The notes under the pieces: generated by a model
Databases searched by the model: none
The model's input: only the letters and a program-made list of their open reading frames with translations
Told to the model about the DNA's origin: nothing
Shown: positions 1 through 7,410 of the stretch, one piece after another
Layout of the letters: each line of letters starts with the position of its first letter
Position numbering within the stretch: the first letter of the stretch is position 1
Program-made: the position numbers and the translations under genes
Assembly (NCBI RefSeq): GCF_013090115.1
Contig: NZ_JABFNN010000037.1
Coordinates: forward strand, 124,001-188,000
Length of the DNA stretch: 64,000 bases
Direction: 5' to 3'
Origin: Flagellimonas amphidinii
Lineage (GTDB): Bacteria; Bacteroidota; Bacteroidia; Flavobacteriales; Flavobacteriaceae

Positions 1-639
1 ACCGCTAGTGCCACCACAACTGCCTCCAGAGGTTTGGGGTTCTCTGCAATTGGCATTCCCATCGCAAACACTCCCGCGTTGGTAACACTTAGCGGTACTT
101 CCTTTGGTCAATGGCGCACCTCCTTTTGTGCCTTCTGTGATAACTCCCTGTAAGGCATTCCCTTTATCGTAATACTGAGCCATTTGAACATAACCATTTT
201 CATCATAGACCTGAACTGTCCCAGTAAAACTCCTTTTGGATAGGTCAAAATAAGAGTATTGAACGTCTCCGTTATGTGAATCCATCTTGACAACACTATA
301 TTCCACGTTTCCGGATTGAGCGTGATGCTCCAGTAAAGTATAATCAATATTTGTTATTTTTTCATCAACAATCATCGGTGTAACCTTTTGTTGTATCGCA
401 TATTCATACCATGTGCCCCCATCTACATTATATTCCTTGCCAGTGTCCCAGTCAACAACCAAATTGCCCTTTGGAATATTCTTCGAGTCAGTGAAATTGT
501 CAAGATTGAGCTTTAATCCTATCTCCTGTTTCTGTTCTGAGGAGTTTTCTAAGTTCTCCATATAAGAATTCTCCTTTTCACAGCTTATAATCATAAGCAA
601 TAACAGGCAAAATCTCAGTACTTTAATCGTAATTTTCAT
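1..639 (-). CDS. Partial lipoprotein, 3' end cut by the window edge
   Basis: The reading frame is open from an ATG at 637-639 to the window edge, giving 213 codons with no stop. The N-terminus is a short basic and hydrophobic stretch ending in a lipobox-like ISC (Cys about residue 19), so it is probably an exported lipoprotein. The middle contains acidic, tyrosine-rich strands with repeated 'DxNGxVQ' phrases, similar to MORN or toxin-antidote style repeats ('YDENGYVQMAQYYDKGN'). The visible end is Cys/Gly-rich. No family is recognised. The gene is transcribed leftwards out of the window. Confidence 0.6.
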   Translation of the reverse strand, partial: MKITIKVLRFCLLLLMIISCEKENSYMENLENSSEQKQEIGLKLNLDNFTDSKNIPKGNLVVDWDTGKEYNVDGGTWYEYAIQQKVTPMIVDEKITNIDYTLLEHHAQSGNVEYSVVKMDSHNGDVQYSYFDLSKRSFTGTVQVYDENGYVQMAQYYDKGNALQGVITEGTKGGAPLTKGSTAKCYQRGSVCDGNANCREPQTSGGSCGGTSG

Positions 640-710
640 TCAAAATGGTTTAGGTTAATAAATCGAATACTTGTAGCACCAAGTTAGTTTGATTTCCCAA
701 AATTGTTTTA

Positions 711-740
711 CATAAAAACCTTAGTTTTTCTGGGGATTTT
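711..740. repeat. Dispersed motif, copy 1 (AACCTTAGTTTTTCTGGGG)
   Basis: This A/T-rich stretch contains AACCTTAGTTTTTCTGGGG. Related copies lie at 16391-16419 and 21724-21753. On the minus strand it can form a weak AAAAnCC / GGTTTTT stem followed by T residues. It may be a terminator or a conserved regulatory element. The remainder of 640-1009 contains no gene that I can support, only a small hairpin GCAATGA/TCATTGC at 837-857. Confidence 0.35.
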
Positions 741-1009
741 GCGCAGTTTCAGGATTTGATTCAGATTCTTTGAAAAATTGAAATCATAATTTTAACTGAG
801 CAGATTTTCTAATATTCCCCCCTTTTTTCTGCGGGAGCAATGACCTCCCTTCATTGCTGGAACTTCGCAAGGCCAGAAAACCGGGCCAGTGTTCATTCCT
901 ATTCATTTTAATCGTTATGGCCCCTCAAAACCCCGCACAACAGTATTGATTTGATGCTCAAGCCAAAACCGTTGTTTTTGCCCTTGCGTTTTGTTTTAAA
1001 GAATTGATA

Positions 1010-1465
1010 TTAATGTTTTCTTCTCCATTCCCATGGTGGAACTGGTGACTTGTCTTTCCATAGACCCAACTTTTGATTACGGGCATGCACTTCTAAGGCG
1101 GCCAAGTCTTTATCCTTGGAATATTTTCTATAATGCCAGGCATACCCATTTTTAAGTAATTCTTGGGACAAGTCCAATCCATCTCCGTAGTGGATAAAAG
1201 CTATGGTACGCCCGTAGCGGTCTTGTCCTTTACTGATTACTTCAACTTCTCTAAAATAGATGGCATCTGAAGTGAATTTTTTGGCCTGTTTGCTAAAGGG
1301 TTGGGCATATTCAGGACAATCTATATCGGCAATCCTTATCGTGTGTTCTCTCAAATTTTTGTCGAGAACCACCACTGTATCACCGTCTTTGACCTTTACT
1401 ACTTTGCCCTGGATTTGTGCAATGCACAGCATAGGAACCCACAGAAGAAAAACTAATATTCTCAT
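1010..1465 (-). CDS. Secreted thermonuclease-like protein (SNase fold)
   Basis: The 151-residue protein has an N-terminal signal peptide (about residues 1-17, 'LLWVPMLCIAQ') followed by one staphylococcal-nuclease-like OB fold. The hallmark motifs are visible: 'VKDGDTVVV' (metal-binding Asp), 'IRIADIDCPE' (the arginine and acidic pair) and 'DRYGRTIAFI' (second catalytic Arg). The family hydrolyses DNA/RNA phosphodiester bonds with calcium, and here probably acts outside the cytoplasmic membrane. It lies just left of cassette array 1. A degenerate spacer-like sequence starts about 12 bp beyond its start codon, so it may be a decayed cassette, but no clear flanking inverted repeat was found. 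Confidence 0.8.
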   Translation of the reverse strand: MRILVFLLWVPMLCIAQIQGKVVKVKDGDTVVVLDKNLREHTIRIADIDCPEYAQPFSKQAKKFTSDAIYFREVEVISKGQDRYGRTIAFIHYGDGLDLSQELLKNGYAWHYRKYSKDKDLAALEVHARNQKLGLWKDKSPVPPWEWRRKH

Positions 1466-1476
1466 TGAACTGTTTT

Positions 1477-1646
1477 GAATACGGGCTATGCTATTACGAA
1501 GTTACATAATTCTTTCCTTGCCCGTCCTTCTCAAAATATCGTCAAACCTTTGGGTCTTGTCTAACATCTTTGTTCGGCTTGCTGCGGTAAGATTTATGTT
1601 TATATTTTGGTTTGGCACAAAGCCACAATGAATTATAGCCAACTTT
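1477..1646. repeat. Degenerate leftmost spacer of array 1
   Basis: The right end carries CACAATGAATTATAGCC (about 1624-1640) and then CTTTGTTG. This is the same right-hand stem and edge seen in the intact spacers at 4176-4196 and 20406-20425. The left end has GGGCTATG near 1480, which pairs with TATAGCC. The interior does not show the two-arm fold of intact copies and is longer (about 165 nt). It looks like an eroded spacer marking the left end of array 1. Confidence 0.4.
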
Positions 1647-1658
1647 GTTGTGCTTTCG

Positions 1659-1955
1659 TTATTTTATTTTCGTTTTAATTTGCTCAAAATCCTTATTCAA
1701 AAGCGATTCATATAATTCTTTGACTTCCGTCCAGTCTGAAGCTTTGAATTTTGACTCCTCTCCGTCAATAATAAAGGAAAGAGTTAAATCTTTATTCGTT
1801 TCAATCACATTCTCGTCATCTGTAATCATAGAAACCCAAAAAGCTCCATGTTCTTCATCCATTTCTTGAATGTCCTTAATTGCTTTTTCTATATCAGATA
1901 AATCGACATTGTCTTTTTGGTATCCAGCAGCGTATTGAATGTAAGATTCTGTCAT
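1659..1955 (-). CDS. Hypothetical acidic protein, cassette 1
   Basis: This is a 98-residue, strongly acidic soluble protein with no signal peptide or membrane segment. It opens with a predicted helix ('DLSDIEKAIKDIQEMDEEHGAFWVSM'), continues with beta strands around 'LTLSFIIDGEESKF' and ends in a helix. Small alpha/beta proteins of this size and charge are common as immunity proteins, but I do not recognise a family. It is the second gene of cassette 1 (1647-2222), 14 bp after the preceding gene, and its stop codon touches the left inverted repeat. Confidence 0.6.
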   Translation of the reverse strand: MTESYIQYAAGYQKDNVDLSDIEKAIKDIQEMDEEHGAFWVSMITDDENVIETNKDLTLSFIIDGEESKFKASDWTEVKELYESLLNKDFEQIKTKIK

Positions 1956-1969
1956 AGTTCTTTCTTATT

Positions 1970-2197
1970 CTATTCGTAAATGGACGCGCCTTTAAGAATC
2001 TTTTTGAAATTTTCCCAAGTTGGTTTATCTGCGTCAACGTCCATTTTCATATTGTCATAAAAGCCTTGAACATCTTCTATATATGCTTCCATAGCTTCTA
2101 GAAAGTCTTCAAGAGTTTTATTTTCCCAATTCGATTTATTCTCTTTTAAGTCTTCTCTAAACTCTTTCAGAAATTCTATGAACTCAATTCTTGTCAT
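1970..2197 (-). CDS. Small hypothetical protein (DUF7660-like), cassette 1
   Basis: The 75-residue acidic helical protein contains 'NKTLEDFLEAMEAYIEDVQGFY' (residues about 26-47) followed by 'PTWENFKKILKGASIYE'. This order matches a widespread small domain I know as DUF7660 (function unknown). That assignment is from memory and moderate. It is the first gene of cassette 1, and its start codon lies 12 bp inside the right inverted repeat (2209-2222). There is little room for a private promoter, so transcription probably comes from the spacer or from upstream cassettes. Confidence 0.6.
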   Translation of the reverse strand: MTRIEFIEFLKEFREDLKENKSNWENKTLEDFLEAMEAYIEDVQGFYDNMKMDVDADKPTWENFKKILKGASIYE

Positions 2198-2222
2198 TTA
2201 GTCTTTTTTAATGAAGCACAAC

Positions 2223-2337
2223 GGTTCGTGTATGATTAGTTGTGGACTTTTCCAACGGAAAATGTCCGCCTGTAGTAAAGATAATTGATTGCTAGGATTT
2301 CCATTTAGGAAATCCGACCGCAATTAATTATACACCG
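2223..2337. repeat. Spacer 1 (two-armed fold), interrupted by IS110 at its right edge
   Basis: The outer stem is GTGTATGATTAGTTGTGG (2228-2245) against CCGCAATTAATTATACAC (2318-2335). Inside are two hairpin arms: GGACTTTTCC with GGAAAATGTCC (2244-2267), and GGATTTCC with GGAAATCC (2295-2315). With the CT TT recovered from the far side of the insertion sequence, the uninterrupted spacer would be 119 nt, the same length as its neighbours. Confidence 0.75.
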
Positions 2338-2339
2338 CT

Positions 2340-2545
2340 TAAGTTTGGAACTGCTTAAATTCAAGTAATAAATCAGAAAGAACAAAAGAGAGAATTAAGG
2401 TTAGTATACAGGGTGAAGCCAAGACTTCGACAACATTGATAACCCTCTCTCTTTTTCTACGATAGCACGTTCAGTTCTGTGAGACGTGAGATCTCGTTTT
2501 TAAGTTGTTGTGACCAGCGTAGTATGTTCTTTCCAAATCAGTTCT
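2340..2545 (+). ncRNA. Candidate IS110 bridge-RNA region
   Basis: In IS110-group elements the noncoding 5' end is transcribed as a bridge RNA of about 170-200 nt whose loops pair with target and donor DNA. The 206 nt between the left edge and the likely ATG have the right position and length and contain short self-complementary runs such as GAGAC..GATCTC near 2480-2495. I could not fold it or match guide loops to the target by hand, so this call rests on position. Confidence 0.45.
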
Positions 2546-3511
2546 ATGAATAAATATACAGAAACATTTGGTGTGGATATCAGTAAGGATGTATTCGATG
2601 TCCATGGAAGTCTTAGCGGTCATCTTCAATATGAAAACAGCCCAAAGGGCTTCAAGGAATTTTTAGGACGCATTCCCCAAGGAAGTATAGTCGTAATGGA
2701 AGCCACAGGTTATTATCATTATCGTTTGGCACAATATCTTTCCAAGAGTTCGATAACGGTATCGGTTGTGAACCCTTTGGTTGTAAAGCGATTTATTCAA
2801 ATGAAACTTTCTAAGGTAAAGACGGATAAGAGCGATTCCAAAAGTATTTGCGAATATGCAATGAAGAATCAAGTTCCTATTTATAATTTTTTAAGTGAGG
2901 TACAGTCAGAATGTCTACAGCTCTTTCGGTTACTGGACAGCTATTTAAAAAAGCGGACAGCTACAAAGAACAAGATCCATGGAGAGGAGGCCTTGGGGAG
3001 ACCCTCTACATTTGTATACCGTTCCCTTCAACGGGATCGTAAGCATTTGGACAAAGAGATATCCGGTATAGAAGAACGTCTGCTAACCTTGGTGAAACAG
3101 GAGTACCAACATCAGTTGACCCTACTTACGGGCATCCCTGGGATAGGCATTAAAACCGCATTGTTCTTAGTGGTGATGACCGAAGGTTTCAGCAAGTTTG
3201 AGAACGCATCACAGCTTTGCAGTTATGTTGGTATAACGCCAACAACCAGGGAGTCTGGGAGTAGTATAAGGGGAAGGAGTAGAATCAGTAAGGTAGGAAA
3301 CAAAAAAATGCGTAATCTGTTGTTCTTATGTGCATTCAATGCATGTAGACATAATAAGGCCTGTAGAGCGCTATATGAACGAATTACCATGAAAGGAAAA
3401 AGTAAAAAATTGGCTTTGATTGCCGTTGCAAACAAACTTTTAAAACAAGCTTTTAGTATTGTGAAAAACGGATTGCCCTATGATGAGAATTTTGTATCAA
3501 AATTGGCTTAA
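2546..3511 (+). CDS. IS110-family transposase (DEDD/Tnp20)
   Basis: The preferred start is the ATG at 2546 (321 residues), because the protein then opens with the RuvC-like fold as in family members. An upstream in-frame ATG at 2510 would add 12 residues. The DEDD catalytic set is visible: D11 ('FGVDISKD'), E52 ('VVMEATGYY'), D94 and D97 ('KTDKSDSK'). A coiled-coil linker follows, then the Transposase_20 domain with 'TGIPGIGIKTA' and 'RESGSSIRGR' carrying the expected nucleophilic serine (about residues 235-240). The enzyme catalyses bridge-RNA-guided insertion at a short core. It appears intact. Confidence 0.92.
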   Translation: MNKYTETFGVDISKDVFDVHGSLSGHLQYENSPKGFKEFLGRIPQGSIVVMEATGYYHYRLAQYLSKSSITVSVVNPLVVKRFIQMKLSKVKTDKSDSKSICEYAMKNQVPIYNFLSEVQSECLQLFRLLDSYLKKRTATKNKIHGEEALGRPSTFVYRSLQRDRKHLDKEISGIEERLLTLVKQEYQHQLTLLTGIPGIGIKTALFLVVMTEGFSKFENASQLCSYVGITPTTRESGSSIRGRSRISKVGNKKMRNLLFLCAFNACRHNKACRALYERITMKGKSKKLALIAVANKLLKQAFSIVKNGLPYDENFVSKLA

Positions 3512-3556
3512 AAAAGATTGTTTTTTACCTCAGTTCTTTGTTGGCAATAGTGCTTA

Positions 3557-4048
3557 TTAGTCAAAAGGTTCATCATAAACATGTTCGACAATTCCATCCT
3601 CAATAATAATTTCATTTCCATCTAAGAATACACTTCCCGAAAATGTTGCACTAAAACATGAATTTGTATTAACTATAACATTACTTACTAATTCGCCTTG
3701 GGCGACAAAATCAATTTCGGAAGAAGTGCCATTTTGAACTCTGAAATAATTAAGTTCTTCAATTATATTATTACCTGTTTGTTTGTAGGGAAGTTTAATA
3801 GTTATTGCGTATGTATCTTGTTGTGGTTGAAGGACTCCTGTCATTAACCATAAACTTAATGTATGACCCGTTCCATCGTTATCTAAATCTATTCCCCATC
3901 CGTTAATATCGAACTGTTTTGATTCATCGTTAATTTCCATAGATGCAATTTCAGTTTGAGGGCAAGTTTGTGAGTCATCATCATCAGAACAGCTGTTTAG
4001 TATTATTAAACTGATAAAAATTATTATTAGATGTAGGTATTTTTTCAT
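3557..4048 (-). CDS. Putative lipoprotein, cassette 2
   Basis: I start at the ATG at 4046-4048, which gives 163 residues with a clean lipoprotein signal 'LIIIFISLIILNSC' (Cys about residue 19) and an Asp-rich tether. Longer upstream starts would run through the spacer and have no signal. The mature part is beta-rich and resembles small secreted immunity-like or calcium-binding lipoproteins of Flavobacteriia, but no family is recognised. It fills cassette 2 (3540-4076), bounded by GTTGGCAATAGTGC and GCATTATTGCCAAC. Confidence 0.7.
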   Translation of the reverse strand: MKKYLHLIIIFISLIILNSCSDDDDSQTCPQTEIASMEINDESKQFDINGWGIDLDNDGTGHTLSLWLMTGVLQPQQDTYAITIKLPYKQTGNNIIEELNYFRVQNGTSSEIDFVAQGELVSNVIVNTNSCFSATFSGSVFLDGNEIIIEDGIVEHVYDEPFD

Positions 4049-4076
4049 TAGTTTGTTTTTTTGCATTATTGCCAAC

Positions 4077-4196
4077 GGTTCGGCTATGATCTCGTTGCGG
4101 ACATTTCCACCGGAAATAGTCCGCCTAGATCCGAGCCATAGGTTAAAAGTAAGGATTTTCCGTCTGGAAAATCCACCGCAATGGATTATAGGTATT
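4077..4196. repeat. Spacer 2 (two-armed fold)
   Basis: It is 120 nt long. The outer stem is CTATGATCTCGTTGCGG (4084-4100) with CCGCAATGGATTATAG (4176-4191). The arms are GGACATTTCC with GGAAATAGTCC and GGATTTTCC with GGAAAATCC. It is homologous to spacers 1 and 6. The loops differ while the arms keep pairing, which is compensatory variation supporting a structural role. Confidence 0.75.
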
Positions 4197-4211
4197 GTTA
4201 GCTGTAGGCAT

Positions 4212-4823
4212 TTATTTTCTTTTTGTCCATATGCTATATCCAATGTAAGTGGCTATCAGAATTGTAGGGATGTGCCAGGTGATTATCTCTCTCTTCAAAA
4301 GGACAGCTGAAATTATCATAAGCCCAATAATTGCCCAATCCATCCACTCTGTTTTTTTCTTTTGTTTTGATTGTGAAGAGCTTGGAATTCTTTTATGGAT
4401 TTGCTTTTTGTGCTCTTCAATGAATATTGGTATTTCGTCCAAAAGCATTTGTCGGGTATACCAAGTTTCATCATCGACATACACTATTTTGGCACCGCAT
4501 AGGTCTATTAAGGCAGTAGAAATAATTCCTATGCAAGCTCCAGCAATGAAGTCCGCCCCCCAGATAAAAGAAATTCCAGAATCGAATTCTTCGATGTCCT
4601 TATTTAGAAAATCATAGTCATTCAGTATTTCCCTCTTGCTCACCACATAAGTCTGGAAAAAAGTCTCCTTCCCATTTAGTTGGCAAGTACCTCCAAACTC
4701 ATTAATTGATTCAAATTCTCCAAGGAATTTAAAGTCATAATTGAGTTTTGCAATTTCTGATTCCAATTCAACTTTGGTAGGTGATTTTGCTTTCGAGTAA
4801 AAAGCAACCATTGTCATCGACAT
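4212..4823 (-). CDS. Hypothetical membrane-anchored protein, cassette 3
   Basis: The 203-residue protein has a soluble N-terminal part (residues 1-145, including 'WGADFIAGACIGIISTAL'), a Lys/Ser-rich linker, and two closely spaced hydrophobic segments near the C-terminus ('WAIIGLMIISAVLL', 'IPTILIATYIGYSIW'). It ends in a positively charged tail, so the C-terminus is membrane-anchored. No family is recognised. It is the sole gene of cassette 3 (4197-4854). The stop codon lies directly beside the left inverted repeat and the start is 18 bp inside the right repeat. Confidence 0.6.
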   Translation of the reverse strand: MSMTMVAFYSKAKSPTKVELESEIAKLNYDFKFLGEFESINEFGGTCQLNGKETFFQTYVVSKREILNDYDFLNKDIEEFDSGISFIWGADFIAGACIGIISTALIDLCGAKIVYVDDETWYTRQMLLDEIPIFIEEHKKQIHKRIPSSSQSKQKKKTEWMDWAIIGLMIISAVLLKREIITWHIPTILIATYIGYSIWTKRK

Positions 4824-4854
4824 AGGCTAGGTTGGTTTTATGCTTACAGCTAAC

Positions 4855-4973
4855 GGTCTGGTATAACCGTCAGTTACGGGTTTAAAGTAAATAATTTTCG
4901 GTTAAGCACAGACGTTAGCAATTCCGAGTGGATTCGGAAATAGTCGAATCCGCCGTAATTGCGGTTATACATT
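4855..4973. repeat. Spacer 3
   Basis: It is 119 nt long. The outer stem is GTATAACCGTCAGTTACGG (4861-4879) with CCGTAATTGCGGTTATAC (4953-4970). The right arm is GGATTCG with CGAATCC (4930-4951). It belongs to the same sequence class as spacer 4 (5920-6038) and differs from spacers 1, 2 and 6, although the layout is the same. Confidence 0.75.
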
Positions 4974-4988
4974 GTTGTGTGTAGTTTT

Positions 4989-5885
4989 TTACTTTTCAAT
5001 TTTTCCATAGTTTTTCAACACTTTCAAAGTCCACAATGTTTGTATGCCAGCCCACTCTAATTTTGTTCCTTCACTAATGCCATACCAAGTATCCCATCGT
5101 CCATCATCTTTTTGCCTGTTAATTAATTCTTTTATGTCGGATTCAATAGTCTCTTTAGTAAATAACGAATATAGAATGCTTTCGGAAGATGTTGCATAAT
5201 TTAAACTATGTGGTTTTCCGTAAAGTCCCCAACCGTCATCAGACTTATCTTCACAGATTATTCCCTTATTCGACACCCAATTTTTTAAGTCATTTATTGT
5301 TTTTTCAGCTTTATCTTGACTTTTAGTAAACTTTAAAAACGTTAACCATCTTGGTACGCATAAATAGCAAAAAATGTGTTTGTCTTTAATTCGCTCAAAT
5401 TCACTCCAAACAAACTGTTCCGCTTTTTTCATCCAAGGGATATCAATCTCATATTTTTCCAAAATTCCAAGTAGTGGTGCAGTAGTGCTTAAAGCACCCC
5501 ATTCTTTAACTGTTTTAAAATGTTCTTCACAAGGATAAATGCTTTTTGGTCTAAACATCCACGGAATTCCCCCTTTTTCTGTTGTTATGCTTTCAAAATA
5601 AGGCATAAAGTCATTTAGAATGATTTCTTTGGTCAGATAACCAACTTCATCGAGCGTTTCAAGTGCCATAATGCTAAATAGAGGTTGACTTTCTGGTGAT
5701 GCTGTGTCTGGTTCCATTCCGTGTCCAAATCCACCATCAGGATTTCGGTAAGCGTAAACTGCGTGAAAAACACCATTCATATCTCCGTTTGCAAAGTGAA
5801 ATTCAAATAAACGTCTCTCAATCATTCTTGCATTTGTCAATATAAAATCTCTTGCTTTTAAAAAGTTGTTTTTCGGTAATATCAT
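4989..5885 (-). CDS. Terpenoid-cyclase/prenyltransferase-like alpha-toroid protein, cassette 4
   Basis: The 298-residue soluble protein is made of repeated helical hairpins. Several carry the squalene-cyclase style 'NPDGGFGHGMEPD' (about residue 48), 'EKGGIPWMF', 'SDDGWGLYG' and 'KDDGRWDTWYG' turns. These are the QW-like repeats of the alpha/alpha-toroid fold. The cyclase acid motif (DxDD) is not seen, so a catalytic role is doubtful. It may bind a glycan or lipid. It is the sole gene of cassette 4 (4974-5919), flanked by GTTGTGTGTAGTTT and AAATTACACACAAC. Confidence 0.65.
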   Translation of the reverse strand: MILPKNNFLKARDFILTNARMIERRLFEFHFANGDMNGVFHAVYAYRNPDGGFGHGMEPDTASPESQPLFSIMALETLDEVGYLTKEIILNDFMPYFESITTEKGGIPWMFRPKSIYPCEEHFKTVKEWGALSTTAPLLGILEKYEIDIPWMKKAEQFVWSEFERIKDKHIFCYLCVPRWLTFLKFTKSQDKAEKTINDLKNWVSNKGIICEDKSDDGWGLYGKPHSLNYATSSESILYSLFTKETIESDIKELINRQKDDGRWDTWYGISEGTKLEWAGIQTLWTLKVLKNYGKIEK

Positions 5886-5919
5886 TTTGTTTTCAAGGAT
5901 GGTTTAAATTACACACAAC

Positions 5920-6038
5920 GGTCTCGTATAACCGTCAGTTACGGGTTTATATGCGTTAATATTCGGTTTAGCACAGGCTTTAGCAATTCCGAGTGGATTC
6001 GGACGTAGTCGAATCCGCCGTAATTGCGGTTATACATT
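5920..6038. repeat. Spacer 4
   Basis: It is 119 nt long and closely related to spacer 3. The outer stem is 5926-5944 with 6018-6035, and the inner arm is again built from GGATTCG and CGAATCC. The stop codon of the cassette 5 gene (6030-6032) lies inside it. Confidence 0.75.
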
Positions 6039-6527
6039 GTTGGCAACTGGCTTTTTTCCATTCGTTATTTTCTTAATTATTATTCCACTTATAAAAGTCG
6101 AGATTATTGTCAGAAATAAAATCATTCTATAATTCACGTTATTTTGATGATATTTCAAAATTCCGTCATTCATTATTGGGTTCGTTATGGTTATTTTAAT
6201 AAACTGACTTTCGAGAAAACAATACAGACAGTAAAAAGTCGGAATTATAATCAGATAGATTAGATTCAGTCCGATTATTTTTTTTAGAGAATTAATCTTT
6301 CGAGAGGTAAAATAAAATCCGATTGGGATTAAAGTCAGAATGAAAGCAATGTCAGTTTCGAAAATCCGAAAGTCCTTTCCACCATAAAATCCGAGTTTGT
6401 AATCTGCTAAATATTTTACCGTTCTGCGAGTCAAAATCCGATAATCCAATTCGTATCGCATTCCGAAAATAAAAGTCAGAATTACAATAACAATTAGTAA
6501 AATCAGTTTTCGTTTTCCTTTCAGCAT
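6030..6527 (-). CDS. Hypothetical four-helix membrane protein, cassette 5
   Basis: The 165-residue protein has four hydrophobic segments (starting near residues 7, 54, 88 and 132) and basic loops, so it is an integral membrane protein. No family is recognised. The coding frame runs through the left inverted repeat of cassette 5 (6039-6552) and stops 9 bases inside spacer 4. The last residues ('VANNV') are therefore written by the repeat and spacer, and TGTATAA in the spacer supplies the stop. This is also seen for the genes ending at 6588 and 7396. Confidence 0.6.
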   Translation of the reverse strand: MLKGKRKLILLIVIVILTFIFGMRYELDYRILTRRTVKYLADYKLGFYGGKDFRIFETDIAFILTLIPIGFYFTSRKINSLKKIIGLNLIYLIIIPTFYCLYCFLESQFIKITITNPIMNDGILKYHQNNVNYRMILFLTIISTFISGIIIKKITNGKKPVANNV

Positions 6528-6552
6528 TTCGTTTTTTCAGCTTGTTGCCAAC

Positions 6553-6606
6553 GTTGAGTATATGAAGCGTAGCCTGCCGATAGGTGGCTATGATTTCATA
6601 TACAGT
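6553..6606. repeat. Spacer 5, short single-hairpin form
   Basis: It is only 54 nt long. The stem is GTATATGAAGCGTAGCC (6558-6574) with GGCTATGATTTCATATAC (6586-6603). It has no side arms and no sequence homology to the long spacers, yet it sits between GCCAAC and GTTGTACC in the same way. This is close to the size and layout of a short classical attC site. Confidence 0.7.
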
Positions 6607-7274
6607 GTTGTACCTAGTTTATTATTTTCAATTATTCTGTTCACTAAATCTCCAAAAGTGACTAAGTTTCCAGTTTTCAGAGGTCGTTTGTAAATGACAT
6701 TAGGTATTATCTTATCTATCCAATATTTAAATCTTCTTTCAGTTTCCAATTTCCCGTAGGTCAGTTCTTCAAAAGTTCTTACTCCTGTTAATGTTGCTTC
6801 TTCAAGTAAAGGAGAAAAGTTGTCATTATTATCCAAATATTCAGAGATATTGGTAGACGGTCTCAAGTTGTCCACGTTAGCTCCTTTAATTTTTAAATTC
6901 TTTTTTAGAGTAAGGAAGACAGCGGAGCTTAAGCATTCATTCCCTAAGAGTTTAATTGGTTTTACTTCTTCTTTTTCAGCTCTTTCGGAAATGAAAAGAC
7001 AGACATCCCACAAAGTTTTTTCGGTTGTTGGTTTAACAACTTCTTTCCATTCAACTCTATTTGCTTCTATTCCGTAACATTGGTTCAGCCACTCTGTCCA
7101 CTCTTGCCAAGGAAGTAAGTCCTGAGCGTCTTGAAGGTCAACAATCACAGTTTCTTTTGTCAATTCAAATGTCTCATCAGCAATTGGGTCAAGAGGACTT
7201 GCTAGCCTGTGCTGCTCTTTAAAAATCTCAAAGATTTCTTCAGGACTATATTTAGAGTATTGGTTGTTCTTCAT
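6588..7274 (-). CDS. Hypothetical protein, cassette 6
   Basis: I choose the internal ATG at 7272-7274 (228 residues) because it lies within the cassette. An in-frame ATG at 7298 would start inside the spacer. The protein is soluble, alpha/beta and rich in charged residues ('SPEEIFEIFKEQHRLASPLD', 'LLPWQEWTEWLNQ'), with no signal peptide or known motif. The last residues ('TTLYMKS') are encoded by the inverted repeat and spacer 5, which supplies the TAG stop. The cassette spans 6607-7292, with repeats GTTGTACCTAGTT and AATTAGGTACAAC. Confidence 0.6.
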   Translation of the reverse strand: MKNNQYSKYSPEEIFEIFKEQHRLASPLDPIADETFELTKETVIVDLQDAQDLLPWQEWTEWLNQCYGIEANRVEWKEVVKPTTEKTLWDVCLFISERAEKEEVKPIKLLGNECLSSAVFLTLKKNLKIKGANVDNLRPSTNISEYLDNNDNFSPLLEEATLTGVRTFEELTYGKLETERRFKYWIDKIIPNVIYKRPLKTGNLVTFGDLVNRIIENNKLGTTLYMKS

Positions 7275-7292
7275 TCTCCAATTAGGTACAAC

Positions 7293-7410
7293 GGTCATGT
7301 GTATGATTAGTTGCGGACTTTTCCAACGGAAAATGTCCGCCTGACTTTAAAGATAATTGATTGCAGGAATTTCCAAGTGGAAATTCCGACCGCAATTAAT
7401 TATACACCGT
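7293..7410. repeat. Spacer 6 (two-armed fold)
   Basis: It is 118 nt long. The outer stem is GTGTATGATTAGTTGCGG (7299-7316) with CCGCAATTAATTATACAC (7390-7407), differing only by G against A at stem positions 7 and 12. The inner arms match those of spacer 1 (GGAC..GTCC and GGAATTTCC..GGAAATTCC). It is nearly identical to spacer 1. Confidence 0.8.

Larger units (their letters stand above)
2338..3537 (+). mobile_element. IS110-group insertion sequence at a spacer edge
   Basis: The element carries one transposase gene, about 206 nt of 5' noncoding DNA and about 25 nt of 3' noncoding DNA, with no terminal inverted repeats. A CT dinucleotide is found at both edges (2338-2339 and 3536-3537). Removing the element and one CT rebuilds ACACCG-CT-TTGTTGGC. 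This matches other spacer ends (AACTTTGTTGTGC at 1642, CACTTTGTTGTGC at 20421). A CT core is what is known for IS621 of this family. Either CT may belong to the element, so each boundary is uncertain by 2 nt. Confidence 0.75.

Noticed and set aside
108-347. A separate small gene inside the partial lipoprotein
   Set aside because: It is another frame of the longer open lipoprotein frame, which has a signal peptide and runs to the window edge.
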